Part shown: positions 1 to 10,721 of the stretch, in pieces | How positions within the stretch are numbered: position 1 is the stretch's first letter | Layout of the letters: every line of letters starts with the position of its first letter | Origin: AP-15 sp963832875 | GTDB taxonomy: Bacteria; Pseudomonadota; Alphaproteobacteria; ATCC43930; CGMCC-115725 | Assembly (NCBI GenBank): GCA_963832875.1 | Contig: CAWHWB010000012.1 | Location: forward strand, 1-64,000 | Length of the DNA stretch: 64,000 nucleotides | Direction: 5' to 3' | Made by a program: the position numbers and the translations under genes | Notes under the pieces: model-generated | Told to the model about the DNA's origin: nothing | The model's database searches: none | Seen by the model: the letters and a program-made list of their open reading frames with translations, nothing else

Positions 1-3
1 AAC

Positions 4-830
4 ATGCCCAGGCTCAACGACTTGATCGATGGTGACGCGCAGCGGCTCGATACCGGTTTCACCTTCACCGAAGGGCCGCTCTATCATCCGGACGGGTTCT
101 ATTATTTCGTCGATGTACGGGAGTTGAAATTCTATCGCATCAAGCCAGGCGAGAAAGCCGAACTGCTGCGCGCGAGTACCGGCGAAGGCAACGGCACGAC
201 CTTCGATCCGCAAGGGCGGCTTATCCAATGCGAGGGCGGCAACCGCCGGGTGACGCGCTGGCCGGCGGACGGGATGTTCGCGTCGAGTGAGGTACTAATG
301 ACAGGTTCAATGGCAAGCGCCTGTCACGGCCGAACGATGTCGTCTGCAAGTCCGACGGCAGCGTCTATTTCACCAATCCGGGGCTACGCATTCCGCTCGT
401 CGAACGCGAGCTCGACCCGTCGGCGGTCTACCGGATCGCACCCGACGGCAGCAACCAGCACGTCGCCGATTTCGAATACCCGAACGGGCTCACCTTCTCG
501 CCCGATGAGCGCGTGCTGTATGTCGCCAATACGCGGCACGCCGCCTACATCCACCGCATCGAGCTCGACAGCGCCGGCAACATGGTTCGCCGCAGCATCT
601 TCGCCGACATGTCGTCGGACGAGAAGATCGGCGTGCCGGACGGGATGAAGGTCGATGTGCAGGGCAACGTCTATTGCGGCCCCGGCGGCACCTGGGTTTA
701 CGCGGCGGACGGCACCCATATCGGCACGATCAAGACGCCCGAAGTGCCAGCCAATCTCGCCTTTGGCGGACCGGACATGAAGACGCTGTTTTTCACCGCA
801 CACACTTCGGTTTACAGCATGCGCGCGTGA
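4..830 (+). pseudogene. SMP-30/gluconolactonase-type lactonase, split by one frameshift
   Basis: Six-bladed beta-propeller sugar-lactone hydrolase of the SMP-30/gluconolactonase/LRE family. The first frame (from the ATG at 4) carries the N-terminal metal ligand motif FTEGP. After about position 298 the protein continues in the +3 frame with RPNDV, the PNGLTFSPDE motif (Asn ligand) and VPDGMKVD (Asp ligand), ending at the TGA at 828-830. One base is missing near 298-300: after GAG GTA CTA the next conserved codons (Asp-Arg-Phe-Asn-Gly) are one base out of frame. Together the two frames give about 275 residues, close to the family norm. The gene could be live if the indel is an assembly error. 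It may work with the sugar-acid or aromatic catabolic genes nearby, but the context is weak. Confidence 0.8.
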
Positions 831-920
831 AGGTGGCGGGTCTGCCGGGGCATCCGTTCAAGAAAGGCTGACCGGGTGCGCGGTCCGGCCATTCGCCGGA
901 CCGCCCGCATAGACCCGTCG

Positions 921-1670
921 TTAGCGCTCGATCCCGGCCAGAGCGTTCTTGATCCCGGCCGTCGCCCAGGGGCCCCACGGCATGGTGAAGAACTTGAACC
1001 CCTTTTGGACGTAGAAGTTCGGGTCCATCCCGGGCGGGATGAAATACATCCCGGCGGCGACGCCGTGCTTCGCGGCGGTCGCCGCGATTTTATCGAGCGC
1101 TCGCTGATAGATGTCGCACTGGTAGTCGAGTGGCACCCCCAGCTCGATCGAAAGATCGGACGGGCCGATCAGCAGGACGTCGACGCCCGGGACCGAGGCG
1201 ATGGCATCGAGGTTCTCCAGTGCCTGGTTCGTCTCGATCATCGGCACGATAACGACCCCGTCGTTCACGGCGTCGAGGTAATCGCGGTAATTCTTGAACT
1301 CGCCCCACTCGCCGCGCACCCCGGCGTTGCTGCGGTTGCCGAGGGGAAAATAGCGGCAGGCGCGCACGGCGGCCTCCGCCTCCTCCCGGGTGTTGACCAT
1401 CGGCACAACGATGCCTCGTGCCCCGGCGTCAAGCGCGAAGCAGATCTGATAGGCTTGGTTCGCGGCGACGCGCACCAGCGGCGCCGCCTGCTTGCCGCGC
1501 ATCGTCTGGATCGACGGTTGCAGCTGCTTGATCTCCCAGGCGGAGTGCTGGGTATCGAGCAGCACGAAGTCGTACCCGGCGTCGGATAGGATCGCCACGT
1601 CGACGTTCGGGGTCGCGGTCGTCCCGACGACGGTTCTACCTGACTTGATGGAGTCTTTGATGGCGTTCAT
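921..1670 (-). CDS. HpcH/HpaI family aldolase (2-keto-3-deoxy acid aldolase type)
   Basis: Class II, metal-dependent aldolase/citrate-lyase-beta fold of 249 residues, the usual length. The motifs are in order: a VLLDTQHS segment near residue 36, PLVRV (substrate-binding Arg) near 64, PMIET (metal-ligand Glu) near 143, and LLIGPSDLS (metal-ligand Asp) near 166. The reading frame is open far upstream, but family similarity begins at MNAIKDSIKSG. I therefore place the start at the ATG at 1670, with a GGGAG sequence about 12 bases upstream. The enzyme would cleave a hydroxy-keto acid to pyruvate and an aldehyde; the exact substrate is not readable. It converges on the frameshifted lactonase, and both would fit sugar-acid catabolism. 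Confidence 0.88.
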   Translation of the reverse strand: MNAIKDSIKSGRTVVGTTATPNVDVAILSDAGYDFVLLDTQHSAWEIKQLQPSIQTMRGKQAAPLVRVAANQAYQICFALDAGARGIVVPMVNTREEAEAAVRACRYFPLGNRSNAGVRGEWGEFKNYRDYLDAVNDGVVIVPMIETNQALENLDAIASVPGVDVLLIGPSDLSIELGVPLDYQCDIYQRALDKIAATAAKHGVAAGMYFIPPGMDPNFYVQKGFKFFTMPWGPWATAGIKNALAGIER

Positions 1671-1933
1671 CTGGCGTCGATACTCCCAAAGTAGCTTTCG
1701 CGCCCGTTCGACCGACCCGACAGTGACGGGCGCGTCGGCGCCATTATCGCACATTGGCGAAGCGGCGCAGCCTAAGGGTGCGGGCGGCAGCCACAAAAGA
1801 TCCGCCATTTGCACCCTCACGCGTGCGCAGGCGGGGCGCCGTTTTCGCTTCTCGCTTAGAAATCTTAGCTCCGGCATGTCGGGTCGGCGAACGCGCGGAA
1901 TTTCGAGGCTTTCGCCGGGTTGCGGGTCGGCCG

Positions 1934-2371
1934 CTAGGCGGCCAGGCGTTCGGGAGTGAATGGCTTGTCCGGTGGCGCTCCCGCGATATCCGACACCGCG
2001 CTCCGTTTCTTGCCGATTTGGGCGAGCAGCCAAGTCTTGGCCGCGGCGGCTGCCCGGTCTTGTTCCGCGTGATCGACGGCGAGGCGGCGGGCCTTGAGGA
2101 TGATGGAGCGCAGCTCGGCGACGCTGCCGCAACAACTGTCGTTGAAGTGCACGAGCGGAAGGCCGGGCCGGGGCATGGCATCCTGCAGGAGCGCGATCGC
2201 CGCTGCCCGCGGTAGGCGATGCTTGCGGCTCAGATGCAGGAGAGCGCCGACCAGGCAGTGGCCGCCGTTGCCGTCATCATAGCGGCCGCGCGTCCATCGG
2301 CCATCATCGGCAAAATGCTCGAGCATCAGGTCGAGCAGCTGCACCGCTTGCGCGATCTCCGCTTCGGGCAT
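1934..2371 (-). CDS. Small hypothetical protein, DUF6197-like
   Basis: A 145-residue soluble protein with the internal signature RWTRGRYDDGNGGHCLVGAL near residues 25-44. This resembles the W...G..C..GAL motif of the DUF6197 family; I recognise it only by pattern. The C-terminal half is Ala/Arg-rich and helical. The start chosen is the ATG at 2371 (MPEAEIAQ), because everything upstream in the open frame is low-information Arg/Ser sequence. No function can be assigned. It sits downstream of the broken SRAP gene on the same strand. Confidence 0.55.
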   Translation of the reverse strand: MPEAEIAQAVQLLDLMLEHFADDGRWTRGRYDDGNGGHCLVGALLHLSRKHRLPRAAAIALLQDAMPRPGLPLVHFNDSCCGSVAELRSIILKARRLAVDHAEQDRAAAAAKTWLLAQIGKKRSAVSDIAGAPPDKPFTPERLAA

Positions 2372-2429
2372 GGGCTTGGCGCTCCGGTCCGGATAGATAC
2401 TCAGCCTATCACCGGCGGCCGGAATCGGA

Positions 2430-3115
2430 TCACGGCAAAGCGATCGGCTCCACCAAACCCGGATCGTTGTTCTTGACGTTGCCGACGCGCGGGCTGACCA
2501 GCCAGCACACCATGCCATCAGAAGGGTAGGGGGCCAGCAGCGCCTTCAGCTGCGCTTCCTCGACCGGTTCCTCGCCGAGCCATTGCGGCCGTGCCTCCGG
2601 CGCTAGCACTACGGGCATCCGGTTATGCAGCGCCGCGCACAATTCGTTCGGCTCCGTTGTGACGATCGCGAAGCTGCGCACGCGCTCGCCCGCCGGCGAG
2701 CGCCAGTTTTCCCACAATCCCGCCAGGGCCATCAGCCCGCCGCCCTTGAGCCCAATCGCGTAGGGCTGCTTGCCGCCGTCGACCTTCTCCATTCGTGTAA
2801 ATTATCGACCGGCACCAGGCAGCGCCGGCGCTGAAATGCCTCGCGGAAAGCAGGTTTGTTTTCGATCCCCTCGGCCTTGGCGTTGATGTTGGCGAAGCCG
2901 ACCTTGATGTCCTTGGCCCAGAACGGGACGAGGCCCCAGCGCATCACCTCGAGGCTGCGCTGATGCTCTTTCGCGTCATAGCGCACGACCGGCAGCGGAT
3001 CGGCCGGCGCCACATTCCAGCTGGCGGCGAAATTCGGCGCCGGCCGCTCCGGCGGAATCCGGAACACCAGCTTGAGCTTGCTGACGGCGGAAGACAGGCG
3101 GACGCGGCCACACAT
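2430..3115 (-). pseudogene. SRAP domain protein (YedK/HMCES type), one frameshift
   Basis: SOS-response-associated peptidase family, which covalently shields abasic sites in single-stranded DNA through its N-terminal cysteine. The first frame, from the ATG at 3115, starts MCGR (catalytic Cys2) and carries the MRWGLVPFWAKD and RCLVPVDNLHEW motifs. The rest, starting VDGGKQPYAI and containing HNRMPVVL (catalytic His region), lies in another frame. One base appears lost near 2786, just after the HEW codons. Combined length is about 228 residues, normal for the family. The Tyr/Phe usually found before EW is His here. The protein would be functional if the indel is an assembly error. Confidence 0.85.
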
Positions 3116-3118
3116 ACG

Positions 3119-3442
3119 TCACCCATATTTGCGGAAGATGTCGCGGATGATCTTTTCGGCGACGGCCTTGGGAGAGGCCAGAAACAGGTAATAGACGATG
3201 GCGTTCTTGCTGTTGCGCATCGGCAGGGGATCGGCGACGTAACCGAAGCCGGCGACCTTCTTAAGACGGTCGCGGAAAGCGGCAACGATAGCTTCGTTGC
3301 CTTGTTTGACGATTTCCGGGCCGAACAAGCTGCGTTGGCGCGCTTCACCGTACGCAGCCGCCTGCCAGGATTCGTCGCCCCAAAACCGGTTCATGAGTTC
3401 GATCCCTGCCTGCGGGACTTTCTCGGGGTTACGCCAGCGCCC
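3119..3442 (-). pseudogene. C-terminal remnant of a TcmP (three-Cys-motif partner) protein
   Basis: The translation contains WRNPEKV, MNRFWGDESW and KVAGFGYVADPLPMRNSK, and ends with an EKIIRDIFRKYG-like tail. This is the C-terminal third of three-Cys-motif partner proteins, a mobile-element associated family usually found beside a DUF5131 (Gp37/Gp68-type) gene. Codons upstream of the first in-frame ATG (3394) are still family-like back to about 3436, and the frame then hits a stop at 3443-3445. The gene is therefore a 5'-truncated fragment and not a short gene starting at 3394. No intact DUF5131 partner is visible next to it. Confidence 0.72.
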
Positions 3443-4360
3443 TCAGCGGCGAGGGCGGCCGGGACGCCGCGCTACGCAATGGCTCCGCGCCCCGGCCTCT
3501 TGCCACCCAACAAACAGACGGTTCAAATCAGCCTCGGACTCTCGTTTCGATTGGATGAGAAACGGGGGTCACGTCACACCCCGATTTACACCACCTTGAC
3601 GGACGTGACCCCAGGTTAATGGCCTATCGGATATGGGGGTGCAGATCAAACCGCGGCGTCAGCACTCGCGGGCACCGGTGCATGAGATAGCTCTCTGCTG
3701 GTGGCGCAAAGCCGGCGACGAATTCCGGGCGGCCGTGCAGGAGCGCAACCGCAGCAAAGTCGGTCGGATGGCGCGTCTGCGGGGGCATGTCGACATCGTA
3801 AGGACTCCCGCGGAACACGAACGAAACGCTGCCGAATAACTTGTATTTTTATACGTACAAAATCCGTATTTATGTAAATCCGAACGTATGGAAAATACGT
3901 GTTACTGTTGTGTCCACCTGGCGAGAAGAATTCAGCGAGGTCAGAGAGATCCTGGCCTGTATTTTTGTCCTGCAGGCGGCGTATCGCCGCTCGTTTTGTC
4001 CACTCGCGCAGCAAAAGCGTCGTCGGCTTGAACTCGGGGTCGCTGCGCTTGCCTGGCGGTCATCATCGTAGTGATGTCACAGCGCTGCGGGCGCTCGCGA
4101 GTTAGCCCGTATCGATCGCACCTTTTCACGCTCGATTGGATCGAGAACCAGGACTGCGCCGAGAAACGAGCCATGAGCTTAACAGGGGCAGGTACGCCAC
4201 AGCGGGGCGCAGCCGTGCTTGACGACCGGGGGTCAGCCTGCCGCTCTCTCGCAAATCCGTTGCTGTGGGCGAGAATTCCCGACACCGCCTCGGTTATCTT
4301 GACAAGCAATCGTAAAGCCGCTTCTGATCGCCGCGGGGACATCGAGTTCAGGTTGACGTA
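3443..4360. other. Intergenic stretch with an AT-rich island, no supported gene
   Basis: The stretch holds short overlapping open frames on both strands, none recognisable. Around 3535-3620 there is GTCACGTCACACC followed later by GACGTGACC, an imperfect inverted motif. The segment at about 3838-3910 is strikingly AT-rich for this genome and repeats CGTATTT/AAATACG and CGTA words. It could be a promoter, a decayed insertion or a foreign scrap. It lies between the TcmP remnant and the glycan cluster, so it may mark a recombination junction. Confidence 0.4.
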
Positions 4361-6654
4361 ATGGCGTTCATCCTCAACAAGCGCGCTCGCGATCCGAGAG
4401 CAAGCCAGCCGCCGGGCCGAGCCGAGGATGTGCAGCGGCTGCTGTCCCTTGCGGACATGGCGCGCGACAGCCGAAGGTGGGCCGACGCGGTCAGGTTCTA
4501 TCGCGAATACTTGGCGCTGCGGGACGAGGATGCGCCGATCTGGGTGCAGCTCGGTCATGCGCTGAAAGAATTGGGCAACCTTGGCGAAGCGGAAGCCGCC
4601 TATAAAAAGAGCCTCGCGCTGGCCCCGGAGATCGCCGACACCCAGCTGCAGCTGGGCCATCTCTACAAGAAGATGCGCAATTTCTCGGACGCGATCGCGG
4701 CCTACCGCGAGGCGGCGCGGGTCGATGCCAGATTGCTCGATGCGAACCACGAGCTCGCCGAATTTGGCATCGGCATCGAAGACCTGCCGCCGGCCCAGCG
4801 TTCCGCCTCGCCGCGACCGCCGACAACCTTCATCGACGTATCCGAGCTGTTCTTCTTTCCCGATGATGACCAGATGGTCTCCGACGTCCAGAAGGTTCAG
4901 CTCGGCGTCGCGGCGGCAATCATCGCCATGCCGCCCGAAGAGCGCGCTGGAACTTTGTTTGTGTCGGAGTTCTACGACGGTTCCCACTACGTCATCGTCG
5001 ATGATGCTTTTATCGCTGATCTCGCGAGTGAAATAAGTCGCGAGGAAGTCGAGCACAGCCGGCTGACCGACATCGCGCGCTCGGCCGCAAGCCGCGGTCG
5101 GCGTTACGAACCGAGCACCGGTGACGTGCTGCTGATCCTTGGGGAATTCTGGGTCTCGGAGAACATTACCGAGCGTATCATCGATTTGGGCCGCAAGGGT
5201 GTCCGAATTGGTACCCTGATCCATGACGTTGTGCCGATAACACATCCCGAATTGTGCAGCAAGGAGTTCGCGGAATCGTTCAAGTCCGCATTGTCCTCGA
5301 TGCTGCGCGTCGCCGATTTCGTTCTTTGCGTGTCTAACTACTGCGCTCGGGCGATCGAACATTTCGCGGCCGGGAACGGCATCTCACCGGCCGCGATCCG
5401 GACGCTTAAGCCGGCTCACCAGGCTTACGATCAACCAGGCGGCGAAGCCCCGTTGCCGATCACCCTCGCCCGACTGAAACGGGAGGAGTACGTATTATAT
5501 GTCTCAAACTTCGAGGCCCACAAAAACCACACCTATTTACTGCGGGTTTGGAAACGCCTGCTCGAACGGCTGGGCAGCAGACCACCAAAGCTGGTGCTGG
5601 TCGGCGAGCCGGGATGGCGGGGGGATGAGCTGCTGCTGCAGCTGCAATCGACCAATCATTTGAACGGTAACGTCATAACACTGGGCGATGTATCTGGCGC
5701 GGAGCTCGCCGCACTCTATCAATCGGCGCGGTTTACCGTGTTCCCGAGCGTTGATGGGAGTTGGGCGGCGCCGGTTGCCGAGAGTTCTGATGCGCGGCCG
5801 ACCGTGCGTTGCGTCGAACACCGGTTCGGTTCCCGAGCTCGCCGGCGATCTGATCGATTACCTCGATCCTTTCAATGACAACGACGGCTACGAGAAGATC
5901 GCGCGGCTGATCGAAGACACGGAATATCTCGATCGGCGAGCGCGCAATATCCGCGAGAATTTCCGGCCGCGCGAGTGGCGCGATGTTGCCGGCGACGCGA
6001 TCGGGATTATCCGATCCCTGCGCGCCGATTGGGGCGACGTGGAGAAGCACATCGACCCGCCGCAGGCAATGCCGGGGCGGTTGTATCGGTTGGGGCACCG
6101 CGAGGACGTTGCCGAGTTTGTCGGGACCGGCGATTTCGGCATTCGTCCATTTTGCCTGCGACGCTTCGTGGGATGCAGTCGAGAGCTTCGGCCGCTGGAT
6201 GCGGGGGCGCACCGGCAAGATTTCGTTCGCGACCGAGCGGCGCGATTTTGAGCCGATCCTGGTCATGGTCGAGTTGTTTACGGTGGCGTGGCTGGAGCCG
6301 ATGCAGCTGCGCATCGCTATCAACGGCACGAATTATCCGGCCGTCGCGCTGGACGCCGGCGCCCGCCGGTTTCTGCTGCTGCATGCCACCTCGGACAGCG
6401 GACGGGTGAGCCTGGAGTTTGACGCCATCGGGGAGATCGCCGCCGGTCTCGACAGCCGCGATTATTTGTGGTTCGGGGTGGCCTCTCTCGGCTATGCGCC
6501 CGGCACCGATGCGCTGGCTCGGGTCATGCTGTTGGAGGAAGTGATGGCGGGCATGTCCAACCTGATCACGATCCGACCGACACGTGCGTCCTACCGCAGC
6601 GAGCCGAGCGCCTGGCCTCGGCACGACCGTGGCGCCGAGGAGGCCGAGGAATAA
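4361..6654 (+). pseudogene. TPR-fused GT4-type glycosyltransferase with C-terminal beta domain, two frameshifts
   Basis: Three tetratricopeptide repeats (about residues 25-130, for example IWVQLGHALKELGNLGEAEAAYKKSL) precede a GT-B glycosyltransferase of the GT4 type: YVLYVSNFEAHKNH near residue 375, KLVLVGEPGW, then the donor-site region. The frame changes at 5786 (one extra T; the next codons read LMRGRPCVASNTGSVPEL) and again near 6130 (one extra base). The third frame encodes an additional beta-rich domain ending at 6654. The whole product would be about 760 residues. The same TPR style recurs in the 15733-18807 gene. It probably builds a surface polysaccharide. It is an assembly error or a decaying gene; both frameshifts leave conserved protein on either side. 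Confidence 0.78.
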
Positions 6655-6857
6655 GTTGAGGAGCCCCGGGGGAGAATGATCGGAAGCCGGGCAGCCCTCG
6701 CGCCAACCCCATCGTCTCGGAATGTCCGACAGTCTCAGCTGCTCTTCGTTGAACTTCGCCGCCCCACGGAATCGCTTCTGCCCGTCCCAAAACCAGCCGG
6801 TGGCGGTTTCAGCCTGTAAAAGTTGTGCTATTCACGTTGCTACGGAAGAGCCCAAAA

Positions 6858-8019
6858 ATGCCGCTCCAGCAAACAGCCGAACGGATCATCCCTTCATCAG
6901 GCGCCGGGCTGCATTCGACCCGGGAGCCGGACATCGGTCCGTCGGAGGAACAATCCGGGCGCGTTGCCGAACCGATATCGTCGGAGCTTACACCATTCCG
7001 TTATCCGGCATTGCTCGCGCGGGTCTTCGACGCGCTGGCGGACCCGGACGGCTATGATGCCGGGCTCCGGCGGCTGGACGAGGACCTGCGTCGGCGCGGA
7101 CCGAGCCAGTTTGCCCGCTTCTATATCGAGGAACTATTGGGGCGAAGCCCGGACACCGCCGCCGCAGCACGCGAGCTGGTATTATGGCCGTCTCGCCGGA
7201 TCCAAGAAATCTTGTCCTCGAACGAATTTCTGGACCGGCACGACATTGTACTCCAGCGCGAATTCTCGCATCTGTCACGGGAATTTTTCTTCCATATTCC
7301 AAAGTCAGGAGGCAGCACGGTCTTCGAGGCGTTCAACTCCGACCCCCGGTTCTGCCCGCTCCATTTGTATCCGGGCTATGACAATGGCTGGTTCGGGACG
7401 AAACTGGGCTATCTGCGCAACACGGTGCTGCGGCTCGCCGACCCACGCACCCGGCACGTCTTCATCTTCGGCCACCCGCGGACCAGCCGGATTTTAACCA
7501 ACAATCTGAAACGCGGCTGGGACAGCGCCTACACGATCCTGCGCGATCCGATCGATGCCTGTCTGTCCAGGATCAACTATGTGCTGACCCTGCTTTGCAA
7601 CACCCCGAACCACCCGGATGTGATCGGCTGGCGAAACACTGCTCGATCTGCCCGAAGACCCGTTTTTGCCGGATCGTCGCCGCGCGCTCGAGCTCGCGCC
7701 AAAGATAGTGGAGCGGCTCGTGCCGGACAATCCGACTTGCCAGGCCTTGGGTACCGAGCCGCTACTGGAATCGGTGCTCGACAACGCCGCGATCCTCGAT
7801 CTCAGGATTATTCGGGTCCAACAGATCGATGATTACATCCGCCATCGCGGGATTACCCGGTTCGACCGGGCGAATATATCAACCAGATATGTCGAGCTTT
7901 CGGACCTCGACCGACGCCTTCGGCTGACCATGTACGACAAGAATGCTGAAGATCTCAAATTTTACGATTGGGTCGGCCGGCACATGTCGCCCGGTGACGG
8001 GCCGTGGTTTGAGCTGTAG
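6858..8019 (+). pseudogene. Sulfotransferase family protein, one frameshift
   Basis: Cytosolic PAPS-dependent sulfotransferase fold. HIPKSGGST near residue 149 is the 5'-phosphosulfate loop, and TILRDPIDACLSRINY is the 3'-phosphate motif. Near position 7636 the conserved protein moves to another frame (LLDLPEDPFLPDRRRA onward) and runs to the TAG at 8017-8019, giving about 387 residues in total. The start is the ATG at 6858, with GGAAGAG seven bases upstream; an in-frame upstream ATG at 6825 has no such site. It lies 14 bases from the 3' end of the convergent beta-helix gene. Probable role: sulfating a cell-surface or exported glycan made by this cluster. Confidence 0.78.
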
Positions 8020-8033
8020 CAATGTCTTGCAGG

Positions 8034-9928
8034 TCAGCGGAAATATTGCAATTCGCCCCACAAGGTCGATCGGTCGGTCAGGTTGGTGTCGAAGGCCGGG
8101 GCGATGCCCCGCGCGGTCGATTGATAGATATTGGCGACCGGCCGGCCCAGGCTGTCGACCGACAGATCGAGGCCGCCGGCGAGCCCGCTCCAGCCGGTGT
8201 AATAATGGAGGGAGCCGCCGCCGCCCAAGGCCGCGTTCGGCGTTTCGCCGCCGGGCAGGCCGATCAGGGTCAGCGGACCCTTGTTCGGTCCCTTGCTCGC
8301 TAGATTGAGCCCGAAATCGAGCACTACAAAATCGCCGAGGAGCTGGTAATAGCTTCGCCGCGCGGAATAGATGATGCCGCGTGTCGAGCCGCCGATCGCC
8401 AGTGCCACCGGCGTCGTCATCGCCATCGCGCCGGTATACATCGGCGATGTCGAGGTCAGCGTGTTGGCGTCGAACGCCGGGCCGCCTCGGCCGCTGAAGC
8501 GCGCGTTGGTGACCGCGATCTGCGGCCGCTTGACCGAGCTTGCGATATCATAATGGCCGTTGTTGTAGAAATCTTCCGATGATGCGACCTCGACCGCGGC
8601 GGTGGCGTCCTGGTCGTAGACCCCATGGTTCATGCACGCCCCGACCACATTGCCGCGCAGCAGCACCCTGCCGCCGGTAAACGCCTCGATGATTCGACGC
8701 AGTTGGCCGTCGCATCCTTGCTCCCCCATTGGCCGCCGCTCGCGATCCAGCCATCAAAATCGATCAGCTTGGTGCCGCCCTGCCACTCGGTCGGTGAGCT
8801 ATTGTCGTCGATGACGATATCGTCATGCTGCGAGATGTCGAGATAGGTGGCGGGGCCAAAGGTCACCGTCTGATTGCCGGTATGGGTCACCGCCTGATCG
8901 ATCGTGACATTGTGCTGATTGGCGATGATATCGACCGAATCAAAGGAAAGCCCGCCAACCCCGCCGGCGACATGAACCCCATTCAGCGGCAGCCTGCCGG
9001 CGGCAGTCTGCGAGTTTGTGGCCGAAATCTTGCCGCGGCCAAACCGGATCTCGCTGACGTAATTCGGCCACCAATGTTCGGCTCGCCGCGAGCCGTTGAG
9101 CAGCACGACATCGTGCGAGGCGCCGGCCATCTCGACATCGGGCACAGTCACAACATCGCATTCGTCGAACCAAATGCCATCGTAGAACTTGCCGCTGCCG
9201 TCCTGGCTGTCGATGATCGGATCGACGCGCGAGAGCACGACATGCCACAAATGCAATGCGGCACCCCCGGTCATTTTGGTTGCGCTGGTGATGCGAAACC
9301 CGGTCAGGGTGATTCCGCTGTTGGCGCCGCTGCTGCCCGGGGTGCCGATGTCGATCAAATCGTTGGTCGTGCCGGTCCCGACATATTGCAGTACCGAATT
9401 GCCGCCGGCGCCCGCGATCGTGAAGCGCTTGTACCCAGACGGGATCGACAGCATCGCTGAAAAGCGCGAGCGGCCGGCCGGCATGTTCAATTTCGCCGAA
9501 TGTTTGGCGACATAGGTGAAGGCGCGCTGCAGGGCGGCGGTGTCGTCGGTCTTGCCGTCGAACTTGGCGCCCTCCTGTCGCGGATCGAGCCCCGAGGCCG
9601 GGATCACCGCCCGCGCGCAGCCGCCATCGGCGAGCGCGACCTCCACATATCCGTCGGCGGCGGCACAGCGACCAGGTGAGAGCCGAAACGTCATCGGCGG
9701 CGCATCGCCGGGCGTGTCGACACCTTCGCGCATGACCACGCGACCCTTCGCAGCCCGCAACCCCACAAGCGCCGCATTCGTCGGCGCAACCGCCACCTTC
9801 TCAGCTTTGGTCGCAGTCTCGCCCGCCTGACTGCTCACTGCGGATCCGGCGATCAGAGAAGATGCTCCGATCAGGCAGATTGCACGCGCTCGAGTCAAAA
9901 GAAAAAACACAACAGATTGGTCTCTCAA
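8034..9928 (-). pseudogene. Exported right-handed beta-helix (pectate-lyase-3 like) protein, one frameshift
   Basis: The N-terminus has a hydrophobic export signal (residues about 15-36, ending around AVSSQAGE). A pectate-lyase superfamily opening follows: SGLDPRQEGAKFDGKTDDTAALQRAF near residue 115, then a long array of beta-strand rungs. The conserved protein changes frame near 8700 (from SKDATANC to LRRIIEAFTGGRV) and ends at 8034. The total would be about 630 residues. The domain is known from polysaccharide lyases, epimerases and phage tail spikes. Here it is most likely a periplasmic or extracellular glycan-modifying enzyme of the cluster. No catalytic residues can be assigned by eye. 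Confidence 0.75.
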
Positions 9929-9931
9929 GAT

Positions 9932-10663
9932 TTATAAAGCCTGTTCTGCCGCATAGAGTAGCGGCGAAACGTCTGTCGCCGCCGGATATCTGGCACGTAT
10001 CGTGACGCGTCCACGATCGCCGGAGCCTGTGCGGTGCAGCACGGTCACGTCTCGGAAGCCGATACGGGAGAGCGTCTGCTCAATCCACCGGACCGAAGGA
10101 AGAATCGGCGAAGTTCTGTCCGCAACCACCCTACCTTCATAGTTGAATAAAAAAGTCGGCTCGCGTTCGAAGCCGGCCAGATCGTAATATTCGGATTCCA
10201 GGAGAAGCATTGCGTTTGGGTTGCAGGCGGCGGCAAGGCGAAGGAGCTGTTCATATGGGTAAATGGTGTGGTACAGAACGCCCAGATAGAGGATGAAGTC
10301 GAAGCGACCCAGTTCTGCAAAGGTCGGAGACATCAAATCCAAACAATAAAATTTGAACTTTGGTTTTAAGTGCGTTCGAATATATTTCAACAAATCTCTG
10401 TAAATACCATCGATGCCAACTACGTCTCCCCCTAGTTTCTCGCATTGAAGCGACATGAAGCCGTCAGCACACCCTACGTCGAGTATCCTTTTGCCGCGAA
10501 GCGTATCGGCGGTAAGCTGAAGTCGATTAAATTCCGCTTCCAGAACCTCAGGGCTTTTATGACCCTGCGTCACGACACCATTTCCAAGATCAATCGAGTG
10601 CCACCAGCGGATGTTCCGATGGTCATCTCTTGAAAGATGGGCACCGTCCACCTTATTTTCCAT
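9932..10663 (-). CDS. SAM-dependent methyltransferase, CmoB/DUF1698-like
   Basis: Class I methyltransferase of 243 residues. Motif I is ILDVGCADGFMS near residue 61, the post-I acid is VVGIDG, and the motif IV region is RFDFILYLGVLYH. An N-terminal IRWWHSIDLG segment is shared with tRNA mo5U methyltransferase-like and glycan-cluster methyltransferases. I chose the ATG at 10663 over the upstream in-frame TTG at 10678, with GGAAG about nine bases upstream. It lies between the beta-helix gene (3 bases away) and the TylF-like gene in a tight - strand run, so it probably methylates a sugar or lipid carrier in surface-glycan synthesis and not tRNA. Unlike most of its neighbours it is intact. Confidence 0.8.
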   Translation of the reverse strand: MENKVDGAHLSRDDHRNIRWWHSIDLGNGVVTQGHKSPEVLEAEFNRLQLTADTLRGKRILDVGCADGFMSLQCEKLGGDVVGIDGIYRDLLKYIRTHLKPKFKFYCLDLMSPTFAELGRFDFILYLGVLYHTIYPYEQLLRLAAACNPNAMLLLESEYYDLAGFEREPTFLFNYEGRVVADRTSPILPSVRWIEQTLSRIGFRDVTVLHRTGSGDRGRVTIRARYPAATDVSPLLYAAEQAL

Positions 10664-10721
10664 CTCTGGGTCTTCCAATTGCGTAAAGTGTCTGAAATAA
10701 TCTCACCGCGGAGATCGTGCT

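Noticed and set aside
384..803. Open frame on the - strand overlapping the lactonase gene
   Set aside because: It is a shadow of the coding + strand. The Asp/Arg/Val composition has no domain and the + strand reading matches SMP-30 motifs.
3941..5362. 473-aa open frame on - across the glycosyltransferase start
   Set aside because: The + strand in this region has clear TPR and GT4 motifs. The - strand frame is rich in Arg/Asp/Val with no recognisable domain, as expected for an antisense shadow in GC-rich DNA.
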